Shown here piece after piece: positions 34,380-42,199 of a stretch of 64,000 nt of DNA. The stretch comes from Methanolobus psychrophilus R15 (GTDB lineage: Archaea; Halobacteriota; Methanosarcinia; Methanosarcinales; Methanosarcinaceae), in assembly GCA_000306725.1 (NCBI GenBank), contig CP003083.1:248001-312000 (forward strand). The letters are read 5' to 3'. Position numbers and translations under genes: made by a program. The notes beneath the pieces were generated by a model that searched no databases, was not told the origin of the DNA, and was given only the letters and a program-made list of their open reading frames with translations. Each line of letters opens with the position of its first letter. Positions within the stretch are counted from its first letter, which is position 1.

Positions 34380-35017
34380 ATGATGGTCTTCAGAGACAGA
34401 AGGGATGCAGGTGAAAAACTTGCCCCTGTACTGGAAAAGTACGGGGATGAGAATGTACTGGTGCTGGCCATTCCCCGGGGTGGGTGGAAGTTGGATGCGT
34501 GGTGGCAGAACACCTGCATGTGCCTTTTTCATTGTTGATCACAAGAAAGCTGCCCTTTCCCGACAATCCTGAGGCGGGATTCGGAGCTATAGCCGAGGAT
34601 GGCAATGTTTTTATTTTTGAGGATATGGCAATGTGGCTTCCGCAGGAGGAAATTGACCTGATTGTAAATGAGCAGTCAGAGGAGATACGCAGGAGGATAG
34701 AGGTTCTAAGAGGGAGCAGACCTTTGCCTGAAATGGCTGGCAGGACAGTCATACTGGTTGATGATGGTCTTGCCATGGGTTCTACCATGCGCGCTTCTAT
34801 ACTGCTGTGCAAGAAAAGGGGTGCTCGGAAGATTGTAGTCGCTGTGCCTGTAGCATGCAGGGAAGTCGCTGAGGATATCTCCCGGATGGTCGACGAACTC
34901 GTGGTTCTGGAAACCCCTGTGCATTTTATGGCAGTTGCCCAGGTCTATAGTAACTGGTATGATATCTCTGACGATGAGGTATCGTCGATACTGGAACACG
35001 GTTGCACTAAAAGTTAA
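34380..35017 (+). pseudogene. Phosphoribosyltransferase-domain protein with a one-base frameshift
   Basis: The protein is of the COG1926-type phosphoribosyltransferases. The frame from ATG 34380 gives MMVFRDRRDAGEKLAPVLEK and LVLAIPRGG. It then leaves the correct frame at about 34481-34486 (GGTGGGTGG), where one G seems missing. The second frame continues with VEVGCVVAEHLHVPFSLLIT, KLPFPDNPEAGFGAIAED, and the PRPP loop VILVDDGLAMGSTMRAS. Adding one base restores a full-length enzyme of about 212 residues. It is either a recent mutation or a sequencing error; the rest of the gene shows no decay. Confidence 0.75.
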
Positions 35018-35041
35018 ACGATTGGAAGGTGAATGAAAGAA

Positions 35042-35469
35042 ATGATAGTTACCAGCAGCGCTTCAAACAGGGGGAAATGATCCCTGCCAGATACACCTGT
35101 GACGGGGAAAATATCAGTCCACCACTGAATTTTGAGGACGTGCCTTCAACCACAGTTAGCATTGTTGTGATAGTTGATGGTGTTGATTCTTCCTCAGGCA
35201 CAATGAATCACTGGATAGTATGGAATATAGACTTTGTTGAATGGATAGATGAGAACACAGTTCCGGGAGTGGAAGGTGTGAACGACTTTAATAGGATATC
35301 CTATTGTGGCCCCTGTCCTTCTAAAGGCACGCACCGATATTACTTCATGGCATATGCCCTTGAGACCAGGCTGGACTTTATAACAGGGACAGGCAGGAAT
35401 AAAATTGAGGATGCTATGCAGCCCTATATACTTGACAAAGGTGAACTCATGGGAGAGTACGCAAGATAG
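35042..35469 (+). pseudogene. PEBP (YbhB/YbcL) family protein, probable frameshift after codon 6
   Basis: A phosphatidylethanolamine-binding-protein fold protein. The body reads FKQGEMIPARYTCDGENISP, then MNHWIVWNI, GPCPSKGTHRYYF and YALETRLDF, all family motifs for the anion-binding pocket. The family N terminus is usually M-x-[IV]-x-S-x-A-F. From ATG 35042 the sequence reads MIVTSS and then loses one base at about 35060, after which the right frame continues. In one piece the frame starts only at GTG 35029, giving an abnormal MNERNDSYQQR N terminus. It ends with TAG. Confidence 0.7.
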
Positions 35470-35617
35470 GAGGCGCTTTCAGATGTTGAGGAAAAAGGAT
35501 GAGATGAGTTAGTTCTTATTAAAGTCATTTGTTTAAAGCTGGATGCAAACCCACAGGCTTGGCACATAAGAGTAAAACCTGACGCACGCAGAGAATTTAT
35601 TCTTTCTAAAAATCCAA

Positions 35618-36430
35618 TTAAAGCTTATTGCTGATTCCCCGAAGAAAGCTGCGTACCTCTGTGTTGAAGATCTCTGGAGCCTCAAGGTTACTCTCATGGC
35701 CGACGTCTGGAATGATTACAAGCCTCGATCTTGGAATCCTGGAATACATGTTCCTGGCAATTTCGAGGGGAGAGCGCTGATCGGCTTCACCGTAGAGCAG
35801 CAGTGTAGGTACCTCGATAGTTGGAAGCACGTCACGAAGATCAGCTTCAGCGAAGGCAAAGAGCATTGATCTCATTCCTGCAGGATGGAATTCGGACATG
35901 ATTGCTGCGCTTTCGCTGACCACTTCGGAAGGTACTGATCTGGTGAATAGTGTCGGCATCCACATCTCAACGACCTGTTCAGGCGGCAACTCGGATTGCT
36001 GAAGTCCTTGGCGCAGGCGTTCTTCTACGACCTCGGGCGGAAGGGAGCCTTTCCACCCGGCATAAGCCGAAGCCAGTATGAGGGACCTTGGAATGCCTGG
36101 ATAGCGGCGGTAGAGTTCAAGTGCAAGTCCGGAACCGAATGACAGGCCCAGGAGATGAGGTTTTTCTATGCCGATTTTATTAATAAATGCAGCAAGGCAG
36201 TCTGCAAAATCAGGCAGGCGGAAAGTCTCCGGTGGATCTGCCGAGCGGCCACAGCCGGGTGCGTCCCAGGCCACCACTGTGAACTCATCTGATAACTCCT
36301 CAAGCTGCCTGCGCCATGTACGGCTGTCGCTGAGAGCACCATGGAGGAGTACGAGAGGCACACCCTCACCCTTTAGTTCATAAGCAATGCTTAATTCATC
36401 GATTTTGACCTTTTGCATGTAAAATCCCAT
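35618..36430 (-). CDS. Alpha/beta hydrolase
   Basis: This is a 270-residue alpha/beta hydrolase. The oxyanion strand is LVLLHGALSDSRTW, the nucleophile elbow is GLSFGSG (Ser near 98), the acid lies in LLYGEADQRSP, and the His is in GHESNLE near the C terminus. The relation is to esterases and lactone or enol-lactone hydrolases. The start may be ATG 36430 or ATG 36418. It converges on the PEBP gene. The substrate is not predictable. Confidence 0.85.
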   Translation of the reverse strand: MGFYMQKVKIDELSIAYELKGEGVPLVLLHGALSDSRTWRRQLEELSDEFTVVAWDAPGCGRSADPPETFRLPDFADCLAAFINKIGIEKPHLLGLSFGSGLALELYRRYPGIPRSLILASAYAGWKGSLPPEVVEERLRQGLQQSELPPEQVVEMWMPTLFTRSVPSEVVSESAAIMSEFHPAGMRSMLFAFAEADLRDVLPTIEVPTLLLYGEADQRSPLEIARNMYSRIPRSRLVIIPDVGHESNLEAPEIFNTEVRSFLRGISNKL

Positions 36431-36623
36431 CCCAGAAACAGGTTTATCATTTGCCTTTATCTATTTTGTGAATCTAAAGTAATGTGGTTTCTGTCCTAAC
36501 AATCAATCGATTCTTGCATTTTGTATCAATTCATGGACTTATCATTATGCGAAATTCCCCTTGCCAGATTTCTTTAACTAAGTTAAACTTATATATAATG
36601 AAAAAGGTAATGGGATTCTGACT

Positions 36624-36716
36624 ATGTATGATATAGATATTCAATCAGAATCAGCGGTTAAGGGCAGTCAAATACGAAAAGAACAAAAAATCACAGGAAC
36701 ACAGGCAGAAGGGTAA
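36624..36716 (+). CDS. 30-residue ORF, possible leader peptide
   Basis: ATG 36624 opens a 30-codon frame ending at TAA 36714-36716, three bases before the ATG of the membrane protein at 36719. A strong TATA box (TTATATATAA near 36589) lies 35 bases upstream, so transcription would begin just before it. The peptide (MYDIDIQSESAVKGSQIRKE, then QKITGTQAEG) is hydrophilic. The tight spacing suggests translational coupling, but no family is known. Confidence 0.4.
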   Translation: MYDIDIQSESAVKGSQIRKEQKITGTQAEG

Positions 36717-36718
36717 TA

Positions 36719-37144
36719 ATGACAGATTTGGCATCGAATACAATGGAGATCTATATCCCAAGAACCAACAGCCTCAGGACTGTCCAGTTCTATTTCTGGC
36801 TGGGAATTATATCAGCTATCCTGGTCAGGATGGTAATTATCGCGGACCACTACAACGGGCTCCTGTCAAAAGCTTTCTTCTATCTGGGTGTCATTGGCTA
36901 CTTTGCATTTTTCGCTCACAGGTATCATATTGCAACTCGGCGTGTAGGTGTCCTGAATGATCTGGAACTGCTCCGGAAGGTGGAAGAAAGAAGGCCCTTG
37001 AACGAAACCGATTACGAAGGGCTCGAGTATATCGTAAGGAGTATCTCGTTATCAAAGGAACGTGTGAACTACCTCGTGATCATTGCGTTCTCGCTGATAG
37101 CCATATTCCTTTCCCTGACGCTGGATTTTGGTATAATAGCATAA
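36719..37144 (+). CDS. Small membrane protein, function unknown
   Basis: This is a 141-residue protein with two N-terminal membrane segments (about residues 26-42 and 50-66), a charged cytoplasmic middle, and one C-terminal segment (about 119-139). It begins at ATG 36719, directly after the 30-codon ORF. I do not recognise the family. Confidence 0.65.
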   Translation: MTDLASNTMEIYIPRTNSLRTVQFYFWLGIISAILVRMVIIADHYNGLLSKAFFYLGVIGYFAFFAHRYHIATRRVGVLNDLELLRKVEERRPLNETDYEGLEYIVRSISLSKERVNYLVIIAFSLIAIFLSLTLDFGIIA

Positions 37145-37203
37145 TTGTGATAATCCTACTATAAACGATTGAAGAATGTTGAACAAAGAAAGACTGAACA
37201 AAG

Positions 37204-37521
37204 GTGAATAATGTGGACTCTATAAAGGAAAAGATCATTGACAGGGCAAAGAATGCTGTCATAGATCTCAATGAGAGAGCAGTTGAAGAAATAGCACTCG
37301 AAGCCATCGAAGCAAGTGTGGACCCGGTGCAGCTTATAGAGCATGGTTTCATCGAAGGCATGAAATCCTTTGGTGACCTTTTTGAAGAGGGCAGGTGCTA
37401 GTTGCCCCAAATGTTTGCAGCATCCCGGATCGTTGAGTCAGGGATCTCTGCGCTCACACCGCTGCTGACGGGTTCAAAAAATGAGAGGTGCTGTTTTGGC
37501 AACATCATTGTAGAAGTGTGA
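37204..37521 (+). pseudogene. Methyltransferase corrinoid protein fragment with in-frame amber codon
   Basis: The frame from GTG 37204 (or GTG 37213) matches the helical N-terminal domain of corrinoid proteins that serve methylamine or methanol methyltransferases: AVEEIALEAIEASVDPVQLI followed by HGFIEGMKSFGDLFEEG. At TAG 37399 it stops, but the same frame continues LPQMFAASRIVESGISALTP then LLTGSKNE and FGNIIVEV to TGA 37519. Relatives usually have Phe (or another hydrophobic residue) where the amber is. The protein ends before the D-x-H-x-x-G cobalamin motif, so it cannot bind the cofactor. It is a relic; the amber is most simply a mutation, although pyrrolysine readthrough cannot be excluded. 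Confidence 0.75.
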
Positions 37522-37667
37522 TTTCCCTATAAACTCTCCATCCAGAGGTTTCGCCACAATGCGAAACCTCCCTCCTTCCATATCAAATATTCTTTTCTAA
37601 TGGTTCTGTTAACTTTACAATCTTCTCTGAATATTCTTATATACCTGCAATCCAAGAATACCCTACT

Positions 37668-37865
37668 ATGAGAAACGCTCATACTTCCATGCGCAAACTC
37701 AGTGGTAAAAAGATGGCTGGAACCAAGGAGGCATCTTATCCTGCTGAAGAACGATTTAATCCTGAGTTCATCAAAGAAGTGGAGCAGAGTATACAAGACG
37801 TTAAAGATGGAAAAGGAATCAAGTTCAAAACAGCAGATGATTTATTTGATTATCTTAAAAAATGA
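37668..37865 (+). CDS. RelB-like antitoxin
   Basis: This is a small acidic protein of up to 65 residues located directly before a RelE-like toxin. The C-terminal part (EVEQSIQDVKDGKGIKFKTA then DDLFDYLKK) resembles the toxin-binding tails of RelB/Phd-type antitoxins. Its TATA box (TTATATAC near 37637) is so close that the ATG at 37668 would be nearly leaderless; ATG 37713 is an alternative. Its stop overlaps the toxin ATG (ATGA, 37862-37865), which couples translation. Confidence 0.7.
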   Translation: MRNAHTSMRKLSGKKMAGTKEASYPAEERFNPEFIKEVEQSIQDVKDGKGIKFKTADDLFDYLKK

Positions 37866-38125
37866 CTTATGACATAATTATATCACCTACTTTTGAGAAA
37901 GATGCCAAAGCCATCCTCAAGAAGGACTCCGCTCTTTCCACTCGAATTCACAAGACTGTCACTAGTATCCTTGAAAATCCTGAATGTGGTAAACCTCTAC
38001 GCAACGTGTTAAAAGGCTATCGCAGGGTCCATGTCGGGCATTTTGTTATGATATACAAAATAGATGATACCAGCAACACTCTTACTCTTTTGAAACTCAC
38101 TCATCACGATAAAGCTTACAAGTGA
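37862..38125 (+). CDS. RelE/ParE-family toxin
   Basis: This is an 87-residue toxin of the RelE/ParE fold. Features are the N-terminal strand YDIIISPTFEKDAKAILKKD, the central LRNVLKGYRRVHVGHFVMIY, and a C-terminal LTLLKLTHHDKAY with His and Tyr near the end as in RelE nucleases. It probably cleaves mRNA at the ribosome unless bound by the antitoxin. It overlaps the antitoxin gene by four bases, the standard arrangement. Confidence 0.85.
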   Translation: MTYDIIISPTFEKDAKAILKKDSALSTRIHKTVTSILENPECGKPLRNVLKGYRRVHVGHFVMIYKIDDTSNTLTLLKLTHHDKAYK

Positions 38126-38434
38126 TTTGATTCTACTCTGCCAATCATCGGGGTAGCTTAGTTGGAAGCACAGATAAACTTAAAAGCAGTTTTTTCCTTC
38201 GGAGGAAGGTCTTCAGGGGGGATTCACCTTTATGATTTATATTTACAAGTCTTTGTGCCATGATTGAAAAAGGGTTAGCGGCAGCTGATTAATTTTATTC
38301 GTTTTTCGGAGTTAGTCTGCTTTTGGCAGGATGGTTGCTTAATGAAGTTACTCGAACACATATGAAAATTGAAACAAAAAGGTAATATAAAAAGTTCCTA
38401 ATGTGACATTATCAAATATAAATGAGTGACAAAA
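38126..38434. other. Gap with a degraded membrane-helix ORF tail
   Basis: No complete gene is seen. A short frame ending before 38390 reads FYSFFGVSLLLAGWLLNEVT then a basic tail and stop, like the C-terminal membrane helix of a lost protein. AT content rises towards the next gene, and a weak TATA-like stretch lies near 38388-38420. Confidence 0.3.
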
Positions 38435-39352
38435 ATGAATTTTTATATTCTGAGGTTATCTTTCAATAAATTACAACAAAGACATGTCAATAAAAAAGAG
38501 TTCCATGGAACCAGAATGGAATTAATTGAAGAATTGCTGCAAGCAAAATATGTCTATAAAAGAGAAAAAATCAGAGGCTATGTAGATTTTCATTTAGGAA
38601 ATTTTAAAATTATTGAAAATTCAGATGATAAGGACATATTTTTTGCAACTTTGGGAAAATACAAAGAGGTAAAGAAAGACAAATATAATGAAAACGAAAA
38701 GGAACACTATAGAGAAAAAGAAACATTATCGCCTTGGGTTGCATTTTTAATTGATCCTACAGAACAAGTATTCATTATTCAAAAAAACACGTCTGCTTTT
38801 CCCAATTACAACTCACTTTTCAACTCAATTGAAGAACACCTTAACCGTTTGTTGTATGATTACGAACTATCAGTATCTATTGCTCCGATTTCATTACCAA
38901 ACGATTTTTGGGTACAAGTGAGTGAATATAATCGAATCTATGTAGCTAAATTTGAGTTATTCATGCCAAATCATTTTGGTCACACTAACGAGTCAGTTAA
39001 AGACATGTTACTAGATACCAAAGAAGAAGTCAATGCGGATGAAGTAGTAGAGCAGGTAAGCAATAAAGAAGGAAAATTGAAATTATCTAAAGACAACAAA
39101 AGAATTAATAAATTGCTAGATTGGATTGGAAAAGGTGGTGGAAAATGGCTTCTAAGATGCTCAAAGGGAGATGACAGTGATAAAAACACAATCACAAGCA
39201 CTAAAGAAGCACAAGCATTTGGAACCTCAAAGGATATAGACACAGAAACAATAGAAGAGGAAAAGAACTTTAAAGACATTGTGAATTCAGTAATTAGAGA
39301 TCTTAAGAGGCATTATGCCACACACCAAACAACTAAAGATAAAAAAGAGTAA
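38435..39352 (+). CDS. Low-GC hypothetical protein, first gene of a two-gene cassette
   Basis: This is a 305-residue, AT-rich, Lys-rich soluble protein. It starts at ATG 38435 or at GTG 38426. The N-terminal part (MNFYILRLSFNKLQQRHVNK) and the centre (WVAFLIDPTEQVFIIQKNTS then FPNYNSLFNSIEEHL) look like a folded alpha/beta domain. The last 100 residues are charged and probably flexible. It overlaps the next gene by 38 bases, so the two are translationally linked. No family is recognised. The pairing of a soluble protein with a two-helix membrane protein, the base composition and the neighbouring toxin-antitoxin and IS genes suggest a defence cassette, as an inference. Confidence 0.6.
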   Translation: MNFYILRLSFNKLQQRHVNKKEFHGTRMELIEELLQAKYVYKREKIRGYVDFHLGNFKIIENSDDKDIFFATLGKYKEVKKDKYNENEKEHYREKETLSPWVAFLIDPTEQVFIIQKNTSAFPNYNSLFNSIEEHLNRLLYDYELSVSIAPISLPNDFWVQVSEYNRIYVAKFELFMPNHFGHTNESVKDMLLDTKEEVNADEVVEQVSNKEGKLKLSKDNKRINKLLDWIGKGGGKWLLRCSKGDDSDKNTITSTKEAQAFGTSKDIDTETIEEEKNFKDIVNSVIRDLKRHYATHQTTKDKKE

Positions 39353-39588
39353 AATCGTTCAAAAAAGAAAAGATTACCTCTATTTAGCTAGTTTCATCAT
39401 AATTTCTTTTATACTAGCATCTGGTGTAGACACATCTAACGGCATCCAAATTTTGACTTTGTTAAGCACTTTGATGGGAATATTGTTTAGCGGGACATTA
39501 GCATCGTTATCAATTATAATTTCACTATTAAGTTATAATGAGTTATATTTAATCAAATCGAAGAAAAATGGAGATAAAAAATACTATA
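39315..39588 (+). pseudogene. Membrane protein truncated by the IS5 element
   Basis: The frame starts at ATG 39315 inside the end of the preceding gene. It encodes a basic N-terminus and two membrane helices (DYLYLASFIIISFILASGVD and IQILTLLSTLMGILFSGTLA), then a cytoplasmic stretch to about residue 91 (SKKNGDKKYYR). There the IS5 left end begins at 39589. The codons read afterwards belong to the IS. The original C terminus is not found beyond the right end of the IS, so it is lost. The layout recalls membrane effectors of two-gene defence systems. Confidence 0.6.
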
Positions 39589-40469
39589 GAGCCTATTTCA
39601 TAACTTCTCTGAATCCTCTTTTCCAGCACAACATGAAACATGCAATATCTAAGAATCCTTTGAAAACGATGTTAAGTCTTTCATATCTGATTGCTAATTT
39701 TCTAAATCCCATCTTCAGCCATGCAAAGAATCGTTCTATTGCTCCTCTTTTAACATAAGTTTCTGGATTGAATCTTGTAGGTCTTCCTCTTTTTCTTGTT
39801 TTAGTATTCCTCGGATTTATCGGAATGTTGCTTTGTATTCCTCTAGACCTTAAATGTTTTCTTATGTCTACATCATCGTAAGCTGCATCTGCCAGTACCT
39901 GTAAGGGTCTTGTTCTCGGTCTTCTTTTAATCTTGATCTTGATATCTTCGATTACTTCAATGAAATGTTTTCTATCGTGCTCTGTTCCATAAGATAGTTG
40001 AACGGTCAAAGAAAATCCTTCACAGCTTACACAAGCATGGATCTTTATTCCATTCCTTTTCTTGTGACCGTTATATGCGGAATCTTCTCCCCTTTTTTTG
40101 TTTCGACAAAAGTACTATCAACACATACAATGTCCATAGAGAACATATTATTTTTGTAAGCGGAATCCCGAAGGGATTCCATGATCTTACCCCATATTCC
40201 TTCTTCAGACCACCTTTTTAGCCTTCTCCATGCAGTTGCATAGGAACCATAACGTTCAGGCATATCTCCCCATCTACAACCTGTTATCAGGACAAAGAGA
40301 ATGCCATTGATGACCTTGCGGTCATCAGCTCTCTTTCTCCCGGTTATTGGCTGTGGTGGTAAAAACGGTTTAATAAATTTCCATTGTTCATCAGAGAGTT
40401 CTCTGAATTCCATTAACATCCCCATAATACCATTATGGAAAGTGGTATTTATACTTTTGATATGGGTTC
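39589..40469. mobile_element. IS5-family insertion sequence
   Basis: The 881-bp element has terminal inverted repeats GAGCCTATTTCATAA (39589-39603) and GAACCCATATCAAAA (complement of the right end), with 11 of 15 matches. I see no target duplication at its ends. The left flank is a membrane protein cut off at its C terminus, and the right flank is a FilR1 pseudogene cut off at its C terminus. This mismatch of flanks implies an IS-linked deletion or recombination after insertion. Confidence 0.8.
39593..40425 (-). CDS. IS5-family transposase, two frames joined at A7G4
   Basis: The upstream frame (start 40425, 40419 or 40413) carries the DUF4096-like N-terminal domain (LSDEQWKFIKPFLPPQP, then INGILFVLITGCRWGDMPER) and the first catalytic Asp in VCVDSTFVE. 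At seven adenines followed by four guanines (complement of 40089-40099) a -1 shift leads into RGEDSAYNGHKKRNGIKIHA, then SLTVQLSYGTEHDRKHF, the second Asp in LADAAYDD and the Glu in RGAIERFFAWLK. The slippery A AAA AAG site makes programmed frameshifting likely, as known for some IS5 subgroups. It ends with TAG inside the terminal repeat. Confidence 0.8.
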
Positions 40470-40816
40470 AATATGTATTTACACCATTCAGGATCAACTC
40501 CGAGAATAGTATCTGGTAATCAGGATAAAGAAAGTTAGTGACTACAAAAGTGGATTCTGATTTTTTTGAGTATTCATGGAAATCTTCCTGAACACTGTAT
40601 GTTTCCGCAATATTAGGCTTTATTATCTTGCATTCCCCAAGTTCATATATTCTTTTTACAAGGGAAGGAGGGATGAATTTCAAATCATGTTCTCCCCAGT
40701 AATCAATATCACTATCAAAAACGCTAATGGTGTTTAACAAAGGAATCTTGCAGTAATAGGAGTACATGTTTTCTCTTCTCGGATGCAAATATCACATCAG
40801 GCAGTGATATTCTCAA
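40470..40816 (-). pseudogene. FilR1-family regulator, internally deleted and cut by IS5
   Basis: The N-terminal segment (from TTG 40816, LPDVIFASEKRKHVLLLLQD) is in one frame. A deletion of about 55 codons then removes most of the helix-turn-helix. The sequence resumes in another frame as PLLNTISVFDSDIDYWGEHD followed by LKFIPPSLVKRIYELGECKI, typical of the FilR1 middle domain. It runs to TFVVTNFLYPDYQILFSELI and ends at the IS5 boundary near 40470. The intact relatives at 59464 and 62011 have about 262-264 residues. It cannot be functional. Confidence 0.75.
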
Positions 40817-40951
40817 GTGAGCACATCCTGATAACCAATTGTAATTTCAATTAGCTTCAGATTAAACGATGTGACATTACTATATATAGTAAATTAAATA
40901 AGAGTTGCATGATTATTTTAATGTTTTAACAGACTTAACTTCGAAATTCAA

Positions 40952-41212
40952 TTATTTCAACCCTGGAGATTTCAGGGAAACTCGAAAATCCCAATTTAAC
41001 TTATTTTTATTTACAGGTACGAAATTACATCTGATCATCGCTTCTTTGAACTGCTTATTGGTGATAAAGAAACCATCTTGTGATTCTTCAAACAGATTTT
41101 TAAGTGCATAACTGGTGTAATTTTTATTTGGTGTTTTTTGCGGGAGTATATTTAATATTATCCAATTGTCCAGGGCTTTTTTTTCAATTTCGGTCAATTC
41201 GTATTCACTCAT
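40952..41212 (-). CDS. Phage-associated-type hypothetical protein (86 aa)
   Basis: An 86-residue AT-rich protein starting at ATG 41212 (MSEYELTEIEKKALDNWIIL). The pattern LPQKTPNKNYTSYALKNLFE, then GFFITNKQFKEAM and a final NWDF, resembles small proteins found in bacterial phages and mobile elements (SY-x-LKH-x-FE ... GF-x-[IV]TN-x-QFK). It probably came with a mobile element. Function is unknown. Gaps 40817-40951 and 41213-41431 hold no other gene. Confidence 0.55.
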   Translation of the reverse strand: MSEYELTEIEKKALDNWIILNILPQKTPNKNYTSYALKNLFEESQDGFFITNKQFKEAMIRCNFVPVNKNKLNWDFRVSLKSPGLK

Positions 41213-41431
41213 TTTTCTCACTCCTATGTTTAATAATTTGTTACCAAAGTACACTGAACTGTGCCTTGATTTCCTTTACTTGTGTTTCATACATTTATAA
41301 AACCAACCTAAGATCACAGAGGCAAGAGCCAATATAGCCTGATGGTGACAAAAACAGGGGGAGAGTGAGGTGATTCTACCCTTCAGATACTGCCTTATGA
41401 AAAAATTAGATAGTTAAGGAATCTTAAGAAT

Positions 41432-42157
41432 TTACGATGTATTTTTCTTTTTCTTCCCAGGTGACACAGGCTCATTTAAAAAGAATCCAAATGATGCGAG
41501 ATCTTTGACATACATTTTGTGAGGTTTCTCACCTGAAGAGATAGCAGGAGTTATGAAACGGAAAAACTCACGGGCAAAATGCTCGTAGCTAAACCCCTCC
41601 GCCTCGATTACCAGTTTCCATTTATTTTCCATTGACAAAATTCCCATGAAGGATATCATAAGGTACATCGAGATCATGAATGGATCGATATCGGCCCGGA
41701 TCGTACCGTCATCAATACCCTCCTGGATCGCATCCCGCAGGATCATACGGCATGTACCATATCCCCTTCCAATCTCTGCGGTACACGGATTCTCTTTAGA
41801 AAAACGTTCAGAACCGTAAAAATGGATCACTCGAAGATAATCGGGGTATTCCTGTGAATATTGGTAATAGGCCTGGCCCATCAGGGCTACCTTGGCAACA
41901 CCAGGCACTTGTTTCTCCATGCATTCAATATATTTTTCTTTAAGGATCTGGATACCACGGAGTACAATACTTGCAAAAAGAGTCTCCTTATTCTTAAAAT
42001 ATAGATAAATGGTAGCTTTGTTCAGTTCGACTTCGTGGGCAATGTCTTCCATGGAAACATCTTCATAACCCCGGGAAAAAAAGAGACGTTCGGCTGCATC
42101 GATGATCTCGGTCTTTCGCTGTTCCTTTTCCCGCTGTCTTCTATCGGCGATTCCCAT
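41432..42157 (-). CDS. TetR-family transcriptional regulator
   Basis: This is a 241-residue TetR regulator. The N-terminal helix-turn-helix is at about residues 16-62 (IIDAAERLFFSRGYEDVSME then IAHEVELNKATIYLYFKNKE). The C-terminal ligand-binding domain (about 80-210) is variable, and a basic tail follows. It lies 42 bases downstream of the flavodoxin-ferredoxin gene on the same strand and probably regulates that operon. The ligand is unknown. A palindrome upstream of the operon (43146-43162) is a candidate operator. Confidence 0.85.
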   Translation of the reverse strand: MGIADRRQREKEQRKTEIIDAAERLFFSRGYEDVSMEDIAHEVELNKATIYLYFKNKETLFASIVLRGIQILKEKYIECMEKQVPGVAKVALMGQAYYQYSQEYPDYLRVIHFYGSERFSKENPCTAEIGRGYGTCRMILRDAIQEGIDDGTIRADIDPFMISMYLMISFMGILSMENKWKLVIEAEGFSYEHFAREFFRFITPAISSGEKPHKMYVKDLASFGFFLNEPVSPGKKKKNTS

Positions 42158-42199
42158 ATCTATTCCACCTAAGCTCGATTTTATTCAAAAGCTTATTCG

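Noticed and set aside
38150-38180. GGGGTAGCTTAGTTGGAAGC looked like the D-arm of a tRNA
   Set aside because: No matching acceptor stem, anticodon arm or T arm follows.
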